Positions 15,057 through 23,679 of a stretch of DNA of 40,573 bases are shown here, piece after piece. The notes beneath the pieces were generated by a model. That model made no database searches, had not been told where the DNA came from, and saw nothing but the letters and a program-made list of their open reading frames with translations. The stretch comes from Hyphomicrobiales bacterium (GTDB taxonomy: Bacteria; Pseudomonadota; Alphaproteobacteria; Rhodospirillales; JACKKN01), in the NCBI GenBank assembly GCA_024236415.1, contig JACKKN010000026.1, positions 1 through 40,573 of the forward strand. The letters are read 5' to 3'. The translations under genes were made by a program, and so were the position numbers. Within the stretch, counting starts at the first letter, position 1, and each line of letters begins with the position of its first letter.

Positions 15057-15893
15057 TCAGATCCGCGCCAGCACCTGGTCGACGATGATGTCGGCCACGC
15101 CGGGCTCGCTGCCTACGGCGCGGCAGTACCACACCCGGCGGCCGTCGATGGCGTAGGGGCCGGCCGGGATGCCCTCCTCGGCCATGCGGGCCATGGCCGG
15201 GTCGGCCGGGTCGATGCCCAGCAGGGCCGGCACGTCCTCGGCCCCGTGCAGGCCGTTGGAGATCATGAACGGCATCACGATCACGGACTCGGCGGTGGTG
15301 GCCTGGCGCCAGTTGGCGACGGTGGGGTCCTGCTCCAGGAAGGCCACCGTGACCTCGGCGAACACGCCCTGGTCGGCCAGGGCGGCGGCGATGGCCTGGG
15401 TCTGGATCGAGGATTGCGCGTTGCGCTTGGACCCGTGGCCCACCAGCATCAGGCAGGTGCGCTCGGCGGCCAGTCCGAACTCGGTGACGATGGCCTCGGC
15501 GCGGCCGGCCACCACCCGGGCGATGCGCGGGTTGGTGCCCACCGGCTCGCACAGCACCACGGTCTGGTGGCCATGGCGGCCGATGCGCTCGGTCACCCGC
15601 CCGGTCAGGCCCATGGTGCGCGGGATCACCGAACTGGTGATGTAGCCGCGGCAGGCCAGGTTGGGGACCACGAAGATGCGCGGCGCGGCCACGTCGTCCA
15701 GCACGTCGCCCAGGAACGGGGCCTCCTTCCAGAACGCCTCGTGGACCTCGGCGAACAGGTTGCGGCGGCGGATCTCGTTGCCCTGCAGGGTGGTGGCCAG
15801 GCTACTGTTGGCGCTGATCGACGAGCCGTGGCCGACGATCACCAGGGCGGCGTCGGCCAGGGCGGGTGCGGCGGCGGGCGAGCGGGGGGGCAT
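15057..15893 (-). CDS. cbiX: Long CbiX-family sirohydrochlorin (ferro/cobalto)chelatase
   Basis: A 278-residue protein with two tandem CbiX half-domains, each starting with a VGHGS motif (residues about 19-25 and 151-157) that supplies a metal-binding histidine. CbiX proteins insert iron or cobalt into sirohydrochlorin. Its place at the end of the dsr locus, 17 bases after a uroporphyrinogen-III methyltransferase gene and next to dsrN, suggests ferrochelatase activity for the siroheme of DsrAB. Cobalt insertion for cobalamin remains an alternative. No clear poly-T terminator follows. Confidence 0.82.
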   Translation of the reverse strand: MPPRSPAAAPALADAALVIVGHGSSISANSSLATTLQGNEIRRRNLFAEVHEAFWKEAPFLGDVLDDVAAPRIFVVPNLACRGYITSSVIPRTMGLTGRVTERIGRHGHQTVVLCEPVGTNPRIARVVAGRAEAIVTEFGLAAERTCLMLVGHGSKRNAQSSIQTQAIAAALADQGVFAEVTVAFLEQDPTVANWRQATTAESVIVMPFMISNGLHGAEDVPALLGIDPADPAMARMAEEGIPAGPYAIDGRRVWYCRAVGSEPGVADIIVDQVLARI

Positions 15894-15910
15894 GGCGGGC
15901 GCGGTCCGGT

Positions 15911-16693
15911 TCAGGCCTGGGCTTCCAGCTCGCAGGGCTGGGCCGGGTTGAGCCAGCCCAGCTCGCCGGCCAGGCCCACCACCTCGCCGACCACGATCAG
16001 GGTCGGCGCCTTGAGGTTGAGCCCCTCCACGCAGTCGGGCAGGTCGCCCAGCGTGGTGATGACCGTGCGCTGGTCGGCGAGGGTGCCGTTCTGGATGGCG
16101 CAGGCGGGGGTGGCCGGCGACAGGCCGGCGGCGGTCAGCTCGTCGCGGATCATGGCCACGTTGGTCAGGCCCATGTAGATGACGAGCGTGGTGTCCGGGT
16201 CGGCCAGGCTGTCCCAGTTCAGGTCCAGGGCCTCGCCGGACTGGGCGTGGCCGGTGACGAAGCGCACGCTCTTGGCCATGCCGCGGTGGGTCAGCGGGAT
16301 GCCGGCATAGGCGGTGCAGCCCGAGGCGGCGGTGATGCCGGGCACGATCTGGAACGGGATGCCGCGCTGGGTCAGGTGCATGGCCTCCTCGCTGCCGCGG
16401 CCGAACACGAACGGGTCGCCGCCCTTGAGGCGCACCACCTTGCGGCCACTGTCGGCGATGGTGGCCAGGGTCTCGTTGATCTGTTCCTGCGGCATGTGGT
16501 GGTTGCGCGACGCCTTGCCGACGAAGATGCGGGTGGTGCCGGCGGGGATCAGGTCCAGGATCGCCTCGGACACCAGGCGGTCGTAGACCACCACGTCGGC
16601 GTCCTGGATCAGGCGCAGGGCCTTGACGGTCAGCAGGTCCGGGTCGCCGGGGCCGGCGCCCACCAGGTACACGGGATGGATGGTCTGGCTCAT
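15911..16693 (-). CDS. cobA: Uroporphyrinogen-III C-methyltransferase (SUMT)
   Basis: A 260-residue SAM-dependent tetrapyrrole methylase that converts uroporphyrinogen III to precorrin-2, the first committed step to siroheme. Family signatures are visible: VYLVGAGPGDPDLLTVKAL at the N terminus (residues about 8-26), RLKGGDPFVFGRG (about 93-105) and GIPLTHRG. It is a stand-alone SUMT without the CysG dehydrogenase/chelatase domain, so the NAD-dependent precorrin-2 dehydrogenase must be encoded elsewhere. It lies 25 bases after dsrN and 17 before cbiX, a siroheme module inside the dsr locus. Confidence 0.92.
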   Translation of the reverse strand: MSQTIHPVYLVGAGPGDPDLLTVKALRLIQDADVVVYDRLVSEAILDLIPAGTTRIFVGKASRNHHMPQEQINETLATIADSGRKVVRLKGGDPFVFGRGSEEAMHLTQRGIPFQIVPGITAASGCTAYAGIPLTHRGMAKSVRFVTGHAQSGEALDLNWDSLADPDTTLVIYMGLTNVAMIRDELTAAGLSPATPACAIQNGTLADQRTVITTLGDLPDCVEGLNLKAPTLIVVGEVVGLAGELGWLNPAQPCELEAQA

Positions 16694-16718
16694 GGTTTAA
16701 GTCTACCGCCGCGCCGCG

Positions 16719-18125
16719 TCATTGGCCAAGGGCCCGCGACGCCGGGGCCGCCGCGCCGCCGCGGCGGGCGCGCACGAAGTCGGCGAACCGCGCGGTCCAG
16801 GGGTGGGCGTCCACGTGGCGCAGGTGGGCGTAGCCGGCCAGCAGGTTGCCGACGATCAGGCCGTCGCGGTGCCCGTCGGTGCCGTGGCCGCGCAGCACCT
16901 CGTAGGCGAAGGGCAGGCCGGGGTCCAGGTTCTCGAGCGACGAGTAGTGGAACTCGTGGGCCTGGATCTCCCGCGCCGGGGCCCCGGCGGCCCGCCACGG
17001 GGCGCTCGCCGTCTCGCGCAGGCGCACGTAGCCGCGCCCCTTGGGCCGGTCGTGCATGACCGTGTCGGCGGGCACGGCGCCGGCCATCTCGCAGGTCACG
17101 CCCTGCCAGGTCAGGCTGCGCGACAGGTACATGAGGCCGCCGCACTCGGCATAGGCGGGCAGGCCGGCGGCCAGGGCGGCGCGGACGTCCTCGCGCATCT
17201 CCACGTTGGCCTCCAGGGCCGCCATGTGGGTCTCGGGGAAGCCGCCGCCGATGAACAGCCCGTCGCAGGGCGGCAGGCGCCGGTCGGCCAGCGGCGAGAA
17301 GGGGACCAGCTCGGCGCCGGCGGCCTCCAGGCCCTCCAGGTCGCCGGGGTAGTAGAAGCCGAAGGCGGAGTCCCGGGCGACGGCGATGCGCAGGTCGCGC
17401 CGGCGGGCGGCCAGGTGGGGTTTCGCCGCCGCGGCGACGGGCGCGGCGCCGGCGGCGATGGCGAGCAGGCGGTCCAGGTCCACCTGGGCGGCCACGGCGC
17501 GGCCCAGGCGGTCCACCGTGGCCACGGCGTGGGCGGCCTCGTTGCTGGGCATCAGGCCCAGGTGGCGCTCGTCGATGGCCAGGGCCGGGTCCTGGTGCAC
17601 GGCGCCCAGGACGGGGACGTCGGTGTAGTGCTCGATGATGGCGCGCAGCTTGCCCTCGTGGCGCGGTCCGCCGACCTTGTTCAGGATCACGCCGGCGATG
17701 CGGATGCCGGGGTCGAAGGCCTGGTAGCCCAGGATCAGCGGCGCGATGCCGCGGGTCATGCCGCGGGTCTCCAGCACCAGGATCACCGGCGCCCCCAGGG
17801 ACGCGGCCAGGGCGGCGTTGGACGTGCTGCCGTCCAGGTCCAGGCCGTCATAGAGGCCCTTGTTGCCCTCGACCACGGCGATGTCGGCGCTGGCGGCGTG
17901 GCGGGCGAAGGCGGCCAGGATCTCGTCCGGCGACTGGGTGTAGAAGTCCAGGTTGCGGCAGGTGCGCCCGGCGGCCAGGGACAGCCACATGGGGTCGATG
18001 AAATCGGGGCCCTTCTTGAACGGCTGCACCGAAAGTCCGCGGGCGTGCAGGGCGGCACAGATCCCGGCGGTGACCGTGGTCTTGCCCGACGACTTGTGGG
18101 CGGCCGAGATCAGGACATGGCCCAT
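16719..18125 (-). CDS. dsrN: DsrN, siroheme amidase (cobyrinate a,c-diamide synthase family)
   Basis: A 468-residue CbiA/CobB-type glutamine amidotransferase. The N-terminal P-loop domain begins VLISAAHKSSGKTTVTAG, with FKKGPDFIDP after it. The C-terminal class-I glutaminase domain carries the nucleophile cysteine in PAYAECGGLMYLS (about residue 327). In sulfur oxidisers, DsrN is proposed to amidate siroheme to the siroamide found in reverse DsrAB. The location after dsrP, the next gene but one, supports DsrN over a cobalamin CobB. It starts three bases after the TrpD-like gene stop, so the two are likely coupled. Confidence 0.88.
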   Translation of the reverse strand: MGHVLISAAHKSSGKTTVTAGICAALHARGLSVQPFKKGPDFIDPMWLSLAAGRTCRNLDFYTQSPDEILAAFARHAASADIAVVEGNKGLYDGLDLDGSTSNAALAASLGAPVILVLETRGMTRGIAPLILGYQAFDPGIRIAGVILNKVGGPRHEGKLRAIIEHYTDVPVLGAVHQDPALAIDERHLGLMPSNEAAHAVATVDRLGRAVAAQVDLDRLLAIAAGAAPVAAAAKPHLAARRRDLRIAVARDSAFGFYYPGDLEGLEAAGAELVPFSPLADRRLPPCDGLFIGGGFPETHMAALEANVEMREDVRAALAAGLPAYAECGGLMYLSRSLTWQGVTCEMAGAVPADTVMHDRPKGRGYVRLRETASAPWRAAGAPAREIQAHEFHYSSLENLDPGLPFAYEVLRGHGTDGHRDGLIVGNLLAGYAHLRHVDAHPWTARFADFVRARRGGAAAPASRALGQ

Positions 18126-18128
18126 GGC

Positions 18129-19133
18129 TCAGGCGGCGGCGGTGAGCCGCTCCCGGTTGCGGGCCTGCCACATCTCGCGCGCCAGGTGGGTGGCCTCGTC
18201 GGTGTCCTCGCCGCGGCCCATGAGGCGCAGCGCGATGGCCGCCGTGCCGACCACGGCGGCCTCGGCGTAGGGGTCCGCGGCCTCGCCGCGCCAGATGGCG
18301 CCCAGGCGCGCCACGTCCATCTCCTTGTCGATGGCGTCGCCCTCCATGTCCAGCATCACCGGCCACTCCTCCTCGCTGAGGACGTCGTCGTGCAGGTACT
18401 GCACCAGCACCGGCTTCTGCGGCCGGCGCTCGGCCTCGCCGCCCTCGCCCTTGAACACGGCCATGTGCGGCTGGCCCAGCAGGCGCGCCGTGTCGCGGTG
18501 GATGTCGCGGTAGTTGGGGTGGAACACGGTCTGGATCTCGTAGGGCGCGGCGAAGGGGTTGGTCATGCGCCCGAAGGTGTTGACCGGCGAGCGCAGGCCC
18601 AGGATCGGCTTCAGGTCGATGATCTCCTGCAGCCGCGGCTGCAGGTCGGCCAGCGGCAGGAAGGCGAAGTTGCGCGCCCGCAGGTGCTCGGCCGCCTCGG
18701 CCAGGGTGGCGGCGACGGGCAGGCCCAGGGCCTGCAGGGCGGTGCGGGTGTAGAGGCGGCCCGGGGTGTGGCCCTCGGTGCCGTGCATGAACACGCGGAC
18801 GCCGTTCTGGGCCAGCAGCAGGACGGCGAGCAGGAACCAGGGCAGTTGCCGCGCCTTGCCCGAGTACGAGGACCAGTCCAGGTCCACCCGCGGCGGGTCC
18901 GGCGGCAGGGTGAGGGTATCGCGCACGGCCTCGACGAAGCCGGCGCCCTCCTCGGGCACCTCGGTGCGCACGCGCAGGACGCACAGGAAGGCGCCCAGCT
19001 GCAACGGCTCCACCTGGCCGGCCAGGATCATGGCGGCGGCGGCGCGCATCTCGTCGCGGTTCAGCGGCCGGGACAGGTGCGGGCCCTTGCCGATGATGCG
19101 CACGTACTGGGCGAAGGGGTGTTCCTGGGTCAT
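18129..19133 (-). CDS. TrpD2/anthranilate phosphoribosyltransferase-like protein (glycosyltransferase family)
   Basis: A 334-residue protein with the nucleoside-phosphorylase/TrpD-like fold: a small N-terminal helical domain (residues about 20-75) and a glycosyltransferase family 3 domain. Matching TrpD features are HGTEGHTPGRLYTRTALQALG and RSPVNTFGRMTNPF, the latter corresponding to the RTxFNxxGPLxNP loop. The PRPP-binding GTGGD motif is replaced (YSGK), so it is not an ordinary tryptophan enzyme. ATG 19133 is chosen as the first plausible Met. It sits between dsrP and dsrN, with three bases to dsrN, which ties it to siroheme modification or the Dsr system. The function is unknown. Confidence 0.75.
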   Translation of the reverse strand: MTQEHPFAQYVRIIGKGPHLSRPLNRDEMRAAAAMILAGQVEPLQLGAFLCVLRVRTEVPEEGAGFVEAVRDTLTLPPDPPRVDLDWSSYSGKARQLPWFLLAVLLLAQNGVRVFMHGTEGHTPGRLYTRTALQALGLPVAATLAEAAEHLRARNFAFLPLADLQPRLQEIIDLKPILGLRSPVNTFGRMTNPFAAPYEIQTVFHPNYRDIHRDTARLLGQPHMAVFKGEGGEAERRPQKPVLVQYLHDDVLSEEEWPVMLDMEGDAIDKEMDVARLGAIWRGEAADPYAEAAVVGTAAIALRLMGRGEDTDEATHLAREMWQARNRERLTAAA

Positions 19134-19195
19134 GGCCGTTCCGTCTTCCGTCCCTGGGGCTTGGTTGGCGCCGCGGCGCGGGGCCGCGTCCCCAT

Positions 19196-19223
19196 TACAT
19201 AAGAAGAGTTTAATATTGCACAA
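19196..19223 (-). promoter_or_regulatory. Possible internal promoter for the transferase-dsrN-cobA-cbiX segment
   Basis: On the minus strand TTGTGC (19223-19218), a 16-bp spacer and TATGTA (19201-19196) lie in an AT-rich island within the dsrP-transferase gap of about 120 bases. This fits a weak sigma-70 promoter about 63 bases before ATG 19133. Confidence 0.4.
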
Positions 19224-19257
19224 GGGCGCCGGCGCCCGGCGCCGCATTTTATCCGTT

Positions 19258-20478
19258 CTATTCGGCCTTGGCCGCCGAATTCGGGTCCATGCGCGCGTCC
19301 GACAGGTCCTCGGCGGCGAACGGCAGGACCTTGAGCGCCACGGTGACGATGGCCAGCGCCATGGCCACCCCCGACAGGCCGAGGGCGATCTCGGGCACCG
19401 AGGGGGCGTAGGCGGTAATCGCGCCGTCGAAGAACGACGAACTGGCCTCGTAGCCCGGGAACAGGTTCAGGGGATAGGCCTGGCCGCCGACGATGGTCAC
19501 GTACATCTGCGCCACCCCGCCCAGCACCACCAGGATCGAGGCCAGCACCACGTTGGCCCGCGACTCCCGGGTCGCCGGGTGATACAGCAGGGCCATGGGC
19601 GCCAGGTAGCCGACCAGCACCTGGCCGACCCAGAACAGGGCGGTGATCACGCCGCCGTCCAGCAGCAGGAACCGTTCCACCCCGTGGTTCTCGGTCCCGT
19701 ACAGGTTGGTCAGGTGGTAGACCAGGACGAAGTAGAAGCTGGCGGCCACGAACAGGCGCAGCAGGTTGCGCAGGCGCCCGACCAGGAAGTCGCCCAGGGG
19801 CCGCCCGGTCCAGCGGTACAGCGCCAGCAGCACCAGCAGGAAGAAGGCCATGCCGTAGGCGAACGACAGGATCACGAACATGGGCGCCATGATCGCCGCG
19901 TCGTAGGCCTGGCGCGCCACCAGGAAGCCGAAGATGGACCCGGTGCCCGTGGTCAGGATCAGGCGCCACAGGAAGGCGAAGGTGCCGGCCCCCTTGCTGA
20001 ACTTGGCCAGGGGCCGGTCCATCATCAGCCACAGGTAGACCCCGACCACGGCGAAGAAGCCGGTGTAGAGGTAGATGTTCCAGGCGAAGATGGACTTGAA
20101 GTTGTAGGTGGTCATGGCCACGATCAGGCGGTCGGGCCGGCCCAGGTCCAGCACCAGCACGGCCAGGCCGCCGGCCAGCAGGGCCAGGGCCAGCAGCGCC
20201 GACAGGCGCGACAGGGGCTTGTATTCCGTCTTGCCGAACACCGAGGCGATGGAGGCCACGTTCAGCGCCCCCGAGGCCGCCACCACCAGGAACACGGCGA
20301 ACACGTGCGGCGTGCCCCAGACCACCTGGTTGTCCATGCCGGTGACCCAGTGGCCGTTGTGCTCCATGTACCAGGACGCGCCCAGCCCGGCCAGGACCAT
20401 GAGCGCGAGCCAGCCCAGCAGGGTGAAGTATTCGGTGCTGTTGCCGCGGATGGTGCTGTAGGAGGTGGTGTCGATCAT
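19258..20478 (-). CDS. dsrP: DsrP, NrfD/PsrC-like integral membrane subunit of DsrMKJOP
   Basis: A 406-residue polytopic inner-membrane protein with about ten hydrophobic helices and the NrfD/HybB-type pattern. It has a mostly hydrophilic start (MIDTTSYSTIRGNSTEYFTL) and a charged cytoplasmic C terminus. In DsrMKJOP it is thought to exchange electrons between the quinone pool and the periplasmic DsrO/DsrJ subunits. It lies 16 bases after dsrO in the order J-O-P seen in sulfur oxidisers. The gap that follows before the TrpD-like gene is the largest near the end of the locus. Confidence 0.93.
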   Translation of the reverse strand: MIDTTSYSTIRGNSTEYFTLLGWLALMVLAGLGASWYMEHNGHWVTGMDNQVVWGTPHVFAVFLVVAASGALNVASIASVFGKTEYKPLSRLSALLALALLAGGLAVLVLDLGRPDRLIVAMTTYNFKSIFAWNIYLYTGFFAVVGVYLWLMMDRPLAKFSKGAGTFAFLWRLILTTGTGSIFGFLVARQAYDAAIMAPMFVILSFAYGMAFFLLVLLALYRWTGRPLGDFLVGRLRNLLRLFVAASFYFVLVYHLTNLYGTENHGVERFLLLDGGVITALFWVGQVLVGYLAPMALLYHPATRESRANVVLASILVVLGGVAQMYVTIVGGQAYPLNLFPGYEASSSFFDGAITAYAPSVPEIALGLSGVAMALAIVTVALKVLPFAAEDLSDARMDPNSAAKAE

Positions 20479-20494
20479 GGGGTGTCTCGCCTCC

Positions 20495-21241
20495 TCACAG
20501 GCCGTGGTACAGCACGCCCTGGTTCAGGCCCAGGTCGGCGCGGATGCGGTTGGTCACGTGGCGGCCGGCGGCCTTGGCGATCTCGGAGTTCGGGTCGTTC
20601 AGGTCGCCGAACACCATGGCCCCCTGGCCCGCCTTCTCGGCGCAGGCGACGACGCAGGCCGGCTGCTGTCCGGCGTCCACCCGGTGGACGCAGAAGGTGC
20701 AGGATTCCACGGTCCCCTTGCCGCGGGGCGCGTGGGGCTTCTGGCCGGTCACGTCCTCGTGCACGAAGCTGCGCGCCTTGTAGGGGCAGGCCATCATGCA
20801 GTAGCGGCAGCCGATGCAGATGTGCTTGTCCACCAGGACGATGCCGTCGGCGCGCTTGAACGACGCGCCGGTGGGGCAGACGTCGACGCAGGGCGGCGTC
20901 TCGCAGTGCTGGCACATGACCGGCAGGGAATGGGTGGCGCCGGTGGCGCGGTCGCGCAGGTCCACCTTGCGGATCCAGTGGGGGTCGGTGCGCGCGCGGT
21001 CGTGGCCGGTCCAGCCGTTCTCGTCGCGGCAGGCGGTGACGCAGTGGTCGCAGCCGGCATCGCACTTGGTGGTGTCGATCAGCATGGCCCAGCGCACCTT
21101 GTCCGACGCCGCGGCGCCGGCGGCGCGCGGCGCCAGCAGGGTGACGCCCGGCGCCAGGGTCACGGCGGCCAGGGCGGCGGCGCCCTGCAGGAAGCGCCGG
21201 CGGGCGGATTCGAACCGGGGATCGGAAGCCGGGGCGCTCAT
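20495..21241 (-). CDS. dsrO: DsrO, Tat-exported periplasmic ferredoxin-like subunit
   Basis: A 248-residue iron-sulfur protein of the DMSO-reductase/NrfC electron-transfer type. The twin-arginine signal SARRRFLQGAAAL (residues about 12-24) marks Tat export. Sixteen cysteines fall in four groups (60/64/67/71, 110/113/118/122, 142/145/148/152, 181/184/196/200), enough for four [4Fe-4S] clusters. It should shuttle electrons between DsrJ and the membrane subunit DsrP. The start overlaps the dsrJ stop by four bases (ATGA), which indicates translational coupling. Confidence 0.94.
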   Translation of the reverse strand: MSAPASDPRFESARRRFLQGAAALAAVTLAPGVTLLAPRAAGAAASDKVRWAMLIDTTKCDAGCDHCVTACRDENGWTGHDRARTDPHWIRKVDLRDRATGATHSLPVMCQHCETPPCVDVCPTGASFKRADGIVLVDKHICIGCRYCMMACPYKARSFVHEDVTGQKPHAPRGKGTVESCTFCVHRVDAGQQPACVVACAEKAGQGAMVFGDLNDPNSEIAKAAGRHVTNRIRADLGLNQGVLYHGL

Positions 21242-21627
21242 TTCGCCGCCCCCGTGTGGCAGCCGAAGCAGTCGATGGTGACGGCGGCGTAGCTGTGGCA
21301 CTCCTTGCAGAACGGCTGCAGGGTCCGCACCTTGCCGTCGGCCACGCCGGGGCTGGCCACGGCGTGGCATTCGACGCAGCCCTTCAGGCTGTACTTGGTG
21401 CCGCGGATGCCGCCGTGCACGGTGTCGTCGCGCTGGTGCATCAGGTACTGCATGTGGAAGCGCCGCATGACGTCCACCGGCTCGACGCACTGCTGGCCGG
21501 CATAGGCCTTGGCCGGATGCGGCAGCGGCACGCGGCCGTCGGCCGCGGCGGGCAGGGTCACCGCCGCCGCGACCATAAGCGCACACAGCGCCAGGAGCAG
21601 GGCGCCCAGGTTCCGCGCCTGGGTCAT
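21238..21627 (-). CDS. dsrJ: DsrJ, periplasmic triheme cytochrome c
   Basis: A 129-residue protein with an N-terminal hydrophobic signal/anchor (residues about 7-29) and three CxxCH heme sites at 84-88, 107-111 and 120-124. Cys47 in GQQCVEP corresponds by position to the cysteine proposed as an unusual His/Cys heme ligand in Allochromatium DsrJ. It is the periplasmic redox subunit of DsrMKJOP. ATG 21627 is chosen over an upstream in-frame start because the signal peptide begins right after it. It starts seven bases downstream of the first dsrL stop. Confidence 0.94.
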   Translation of the reverse strand: MTQARNLGALLLALCALMVAAAVTLPAAADGRVPLPHPAKAYAGQQCVEPVDVMRRFHMQYLMHQRDDTVHGGIRGTKYSLKGCVECHAVASPGVADGKVRTLQPFCKECHSYAAVTIDCFGCHTGAAK

Positions 21628-21634
21628 GTCTGGT

Positions 21635-23587
21635 TCATCCTCCAAGTCCCATCTGAATGTAACCGGTCGGGCAGACATCCATGCAGATGTGGCAGCCGAC
21701 GCACTTGTGGTAGTCCGTCTCCACGTAGCGGCCCATCACCTGGTGGTCCTTCTTGATCCGGTGCACCGCGTCCTGCGGGCAGTAGATGATGCAGTTGTCG
21801 CATTCGAAGCACATGCCGCAGCTCATGCAGCGTTCGCCCTCGTGGATGGCGTCCTGTTCGGAAAAGGCCTTGAACCGCTCGTTGAAGTTGCCCAGCACGT
21901 TGCCGGCGTCGATCTCGACCTCGGGGCGCAGGGCCCGGGGCTCCTGCTCGAAGTAGCCCAGGAACAGGCTCTTGTGGGGCACGATCTCGGCGAACGAGCG
22001 GTCCTCGTAGTTGTGCACGGCGAAGGTGGCGGAATCGGTGCCGCGGACCTCCTCGTGGTCGTACTCCTCGGGTTCCAGGCCCTCGCTGCGCAGCTCGGAC
22101 AGCAGGCTGAAGTGGTGCGCGTCGACCTTGGGCCGGTTGGCCGGCTCGAGGCCGCGCAGGTGGCGGTCGATGCCCTCGACGGCGACCCGGGCGTGGCCCA
22201 CGGCGGTGGTCAGCAGGTGCGGCTTGATGGCGTCGCCGCCGACGAAGTGGCCGGCGTGGTTGGGCACGCGGAACAGCTTGTCGGCGTCGATCAGGCCCCA
22301 GCCGTTGTCCAGGTCCTCGATGCCGGTGAAGTCGCCGGCCTGGCCCGTGGCGCCGACGATCAGGGCGCAGTCGATGTCAAACTCCTCGCCCTCGTGGGGC
22401 ACCATCTTGCCGTCGGCCCAGTCCACGGGCACCACCCGCAGGGCCTTGGCGCGGCCGTTTTCGTCCAGCACCACTTCCAGCGGCGCCAGCTGGTCGTGGA
22501 TCTCGACCCCCTCGGCGATGACCGATTCCAGCTCGTGCTTGGTGGCCGGGGCCTTGGAGATGGGCCGGCGGTAGACGATCCACACGTCGCCGGCGCCGCG
22601 CGCCTTGGCCGCCCGCGCCACGTCCTGGGACGTCTTGCCCAGGATCACCGCGTCGGGGGAGTCGTCGCTGGCCTCGGCCGGCAGGTCGATGTTGCCGATG
22701 CGCCGCGCCACGGCGGCCACGTCCATGGCCGTGTCGCCGCCGCCCACCACCAGCACGCGGCCGTTCAGGTGGTTCAGGCGCCCCTCGTTGAAGGCGCGCA
22801 GGAAGGAGATGCCGGAGACGCAGTTGGTGGCCTCGGCGCCGGGCACGGGCAGGGGCTTGCCGGACTGGGCGCCGATGCCCCAGAACACGGCGTCGAAGTC
22901 GCGGTCCAGGTCGGCGATGGTCACGTCGGTGCCGATGCGCGTGTTCAGGCGCACCTCGACCCCCATGGCGATGATGCGGTCGATCTCGCCCTGCAGCACG
23001 TCGCGCGGCGTGCGGTAGCCGGGGATGCCGAACACCATCATGCCGCCCAGGGCCTTGTATTCCTCGAAGATGGTGCAGCCGTGGCCCATGCGGCGCAGGA
23101 AGTAGGCGGCGGCCAGTCCGGCCGGGCCGCCGCCGACGATGGCCACCTTCTTGCCGGTCTCGGTCTCGGGCCCGACGAAGCCCAGGCCGTGCTCCAGGGC
23201 CCAGTCGCCGACGTACTGCTCGACCGCGTTGATGCCGACGAAGTCGTCCACTTCCTGGCGGTTGCAGCCCTCCTGGCAGGGGGCGGGGCAGACCCGGCCC
23301 ATGATGGCGGGGAAGGGGTTGGCCTCGGTCATGCGCTCGAAGGCCAGCGCCTGCCACGGCTGCTCGGCGCGGGGCTTCTCCTGGCCGCGGGCGACGGCCA
23401 GCCAGCCGCGGATGTCGTGGCCCGACGGGCAGCTTCCCTGGCAGGGCGGCGCCCGGTGCACGTAGACGGGGCACAGGCCCGACTCGCCGTGGTGGACGAG
23501 GTCCTCGCTCCATTCATAGTGGGCCCGGTCGCCCGGCGCATAGCGGCGGAACGTGGTACCCTGTCGCGGCAGTGTCGTTTCGGTCAT
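21635..23587 (-). CDS. dsrL: DsrL, NAD(P)H:acceptor oxidoreductase, copy A (YRR type)
   Basis: A 650-residue flavoprotein related to the glutamate synthase small subunit. The N-terminal cysteine set (CPxGHD region, then CPAPCQEGC at 100-108) binds FeS. The FAD Rossmann motif is AIVGGGPAGLAAA (149-161) and the second nucleotide-binding turn VGGGDT is at 281-286. The C-terminal ferredoxin region has CMSCGMCFECDNC and CVGCHICMDVC. DsrL couples reverse DsrAB to NAD(P). This copy has Tyr339-Arg340-Arg341 after the second fold, as in NADPH-using relatives, whereas the tandem copy has TSLFP. It lies 92 bases downstream of copy B and 7 upstream of dsrJ. Confidence 0.92.
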   Translation of the reverse strand: MTETTLPRQGTTFRRYAPGDRAHYEWSEDLVHHGESGLCPVYVHRAPPCQGSCPSGHDIRGWLAVARGQEKPRAEQPWQALAFERMTEANPFPAIMGRVCPAPCQEGCNRQEVDDFVGINAVEQYVGDWALEHGLGFVGPETETGKKVAIVGGGPAGLAAAYFLRRMGHGCTIFEEYKALGGMMVFGIPGYRTPRDVLQGEIDRIIAMGVEVRLNTRIGTDVTIADLDRDFDAVFWGIGAQSGKPLPVPGAEATNCVSGISFLRAFNEGRLNHLNGRVLVVGGGDTAMDVAAVARRIGNIDLPAEASDDSPDAVILGKTSQDVARAAKARGAGDVWIVYRRPISKAPATKHELESVIAEGVEIHDQLAPLEVVLDENGRAKALRVVPVDWADGKMVPHEGEEFDIDCALIVGATGQAGDFTGIEDLDNGWGLIDADKLFRVPNHAGHFVGGDAIKPHLLTTAVGHARVAVEGIDRHLRGLEPANRPKVDAHHFSLLSELRSEGLEPEEYDHEEVRGTDSATFAVHNYEDRSFAEIVPHKSLFLGYFEQEPRALRPEVEIDAGNVLGNFNERFKAFSEQDAIHEGERCMSCGMCFECDNCIIYCPQDAVHRIKKDHQVMGRYVETDYHKCVGCHICMDVCPTGYIQMGLGG

Positions 23588-23679
23588 ATCCTAACCCCCG
23601 GAAAACGTTCCCTGTTCCCTTGGACGACCGGACTCGACGCGGTGGGTCGACTTTTGTTCGTTTTCCCGTCGGTTCCGGC

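Noticed and set aside
16719..18125. Cobyrinate a,c-diamide synthase for cobalamin synthesis
   Set aside because: The fold is the same, but the position inside the dsr locus and the absence of other cob genes favour DsrN.
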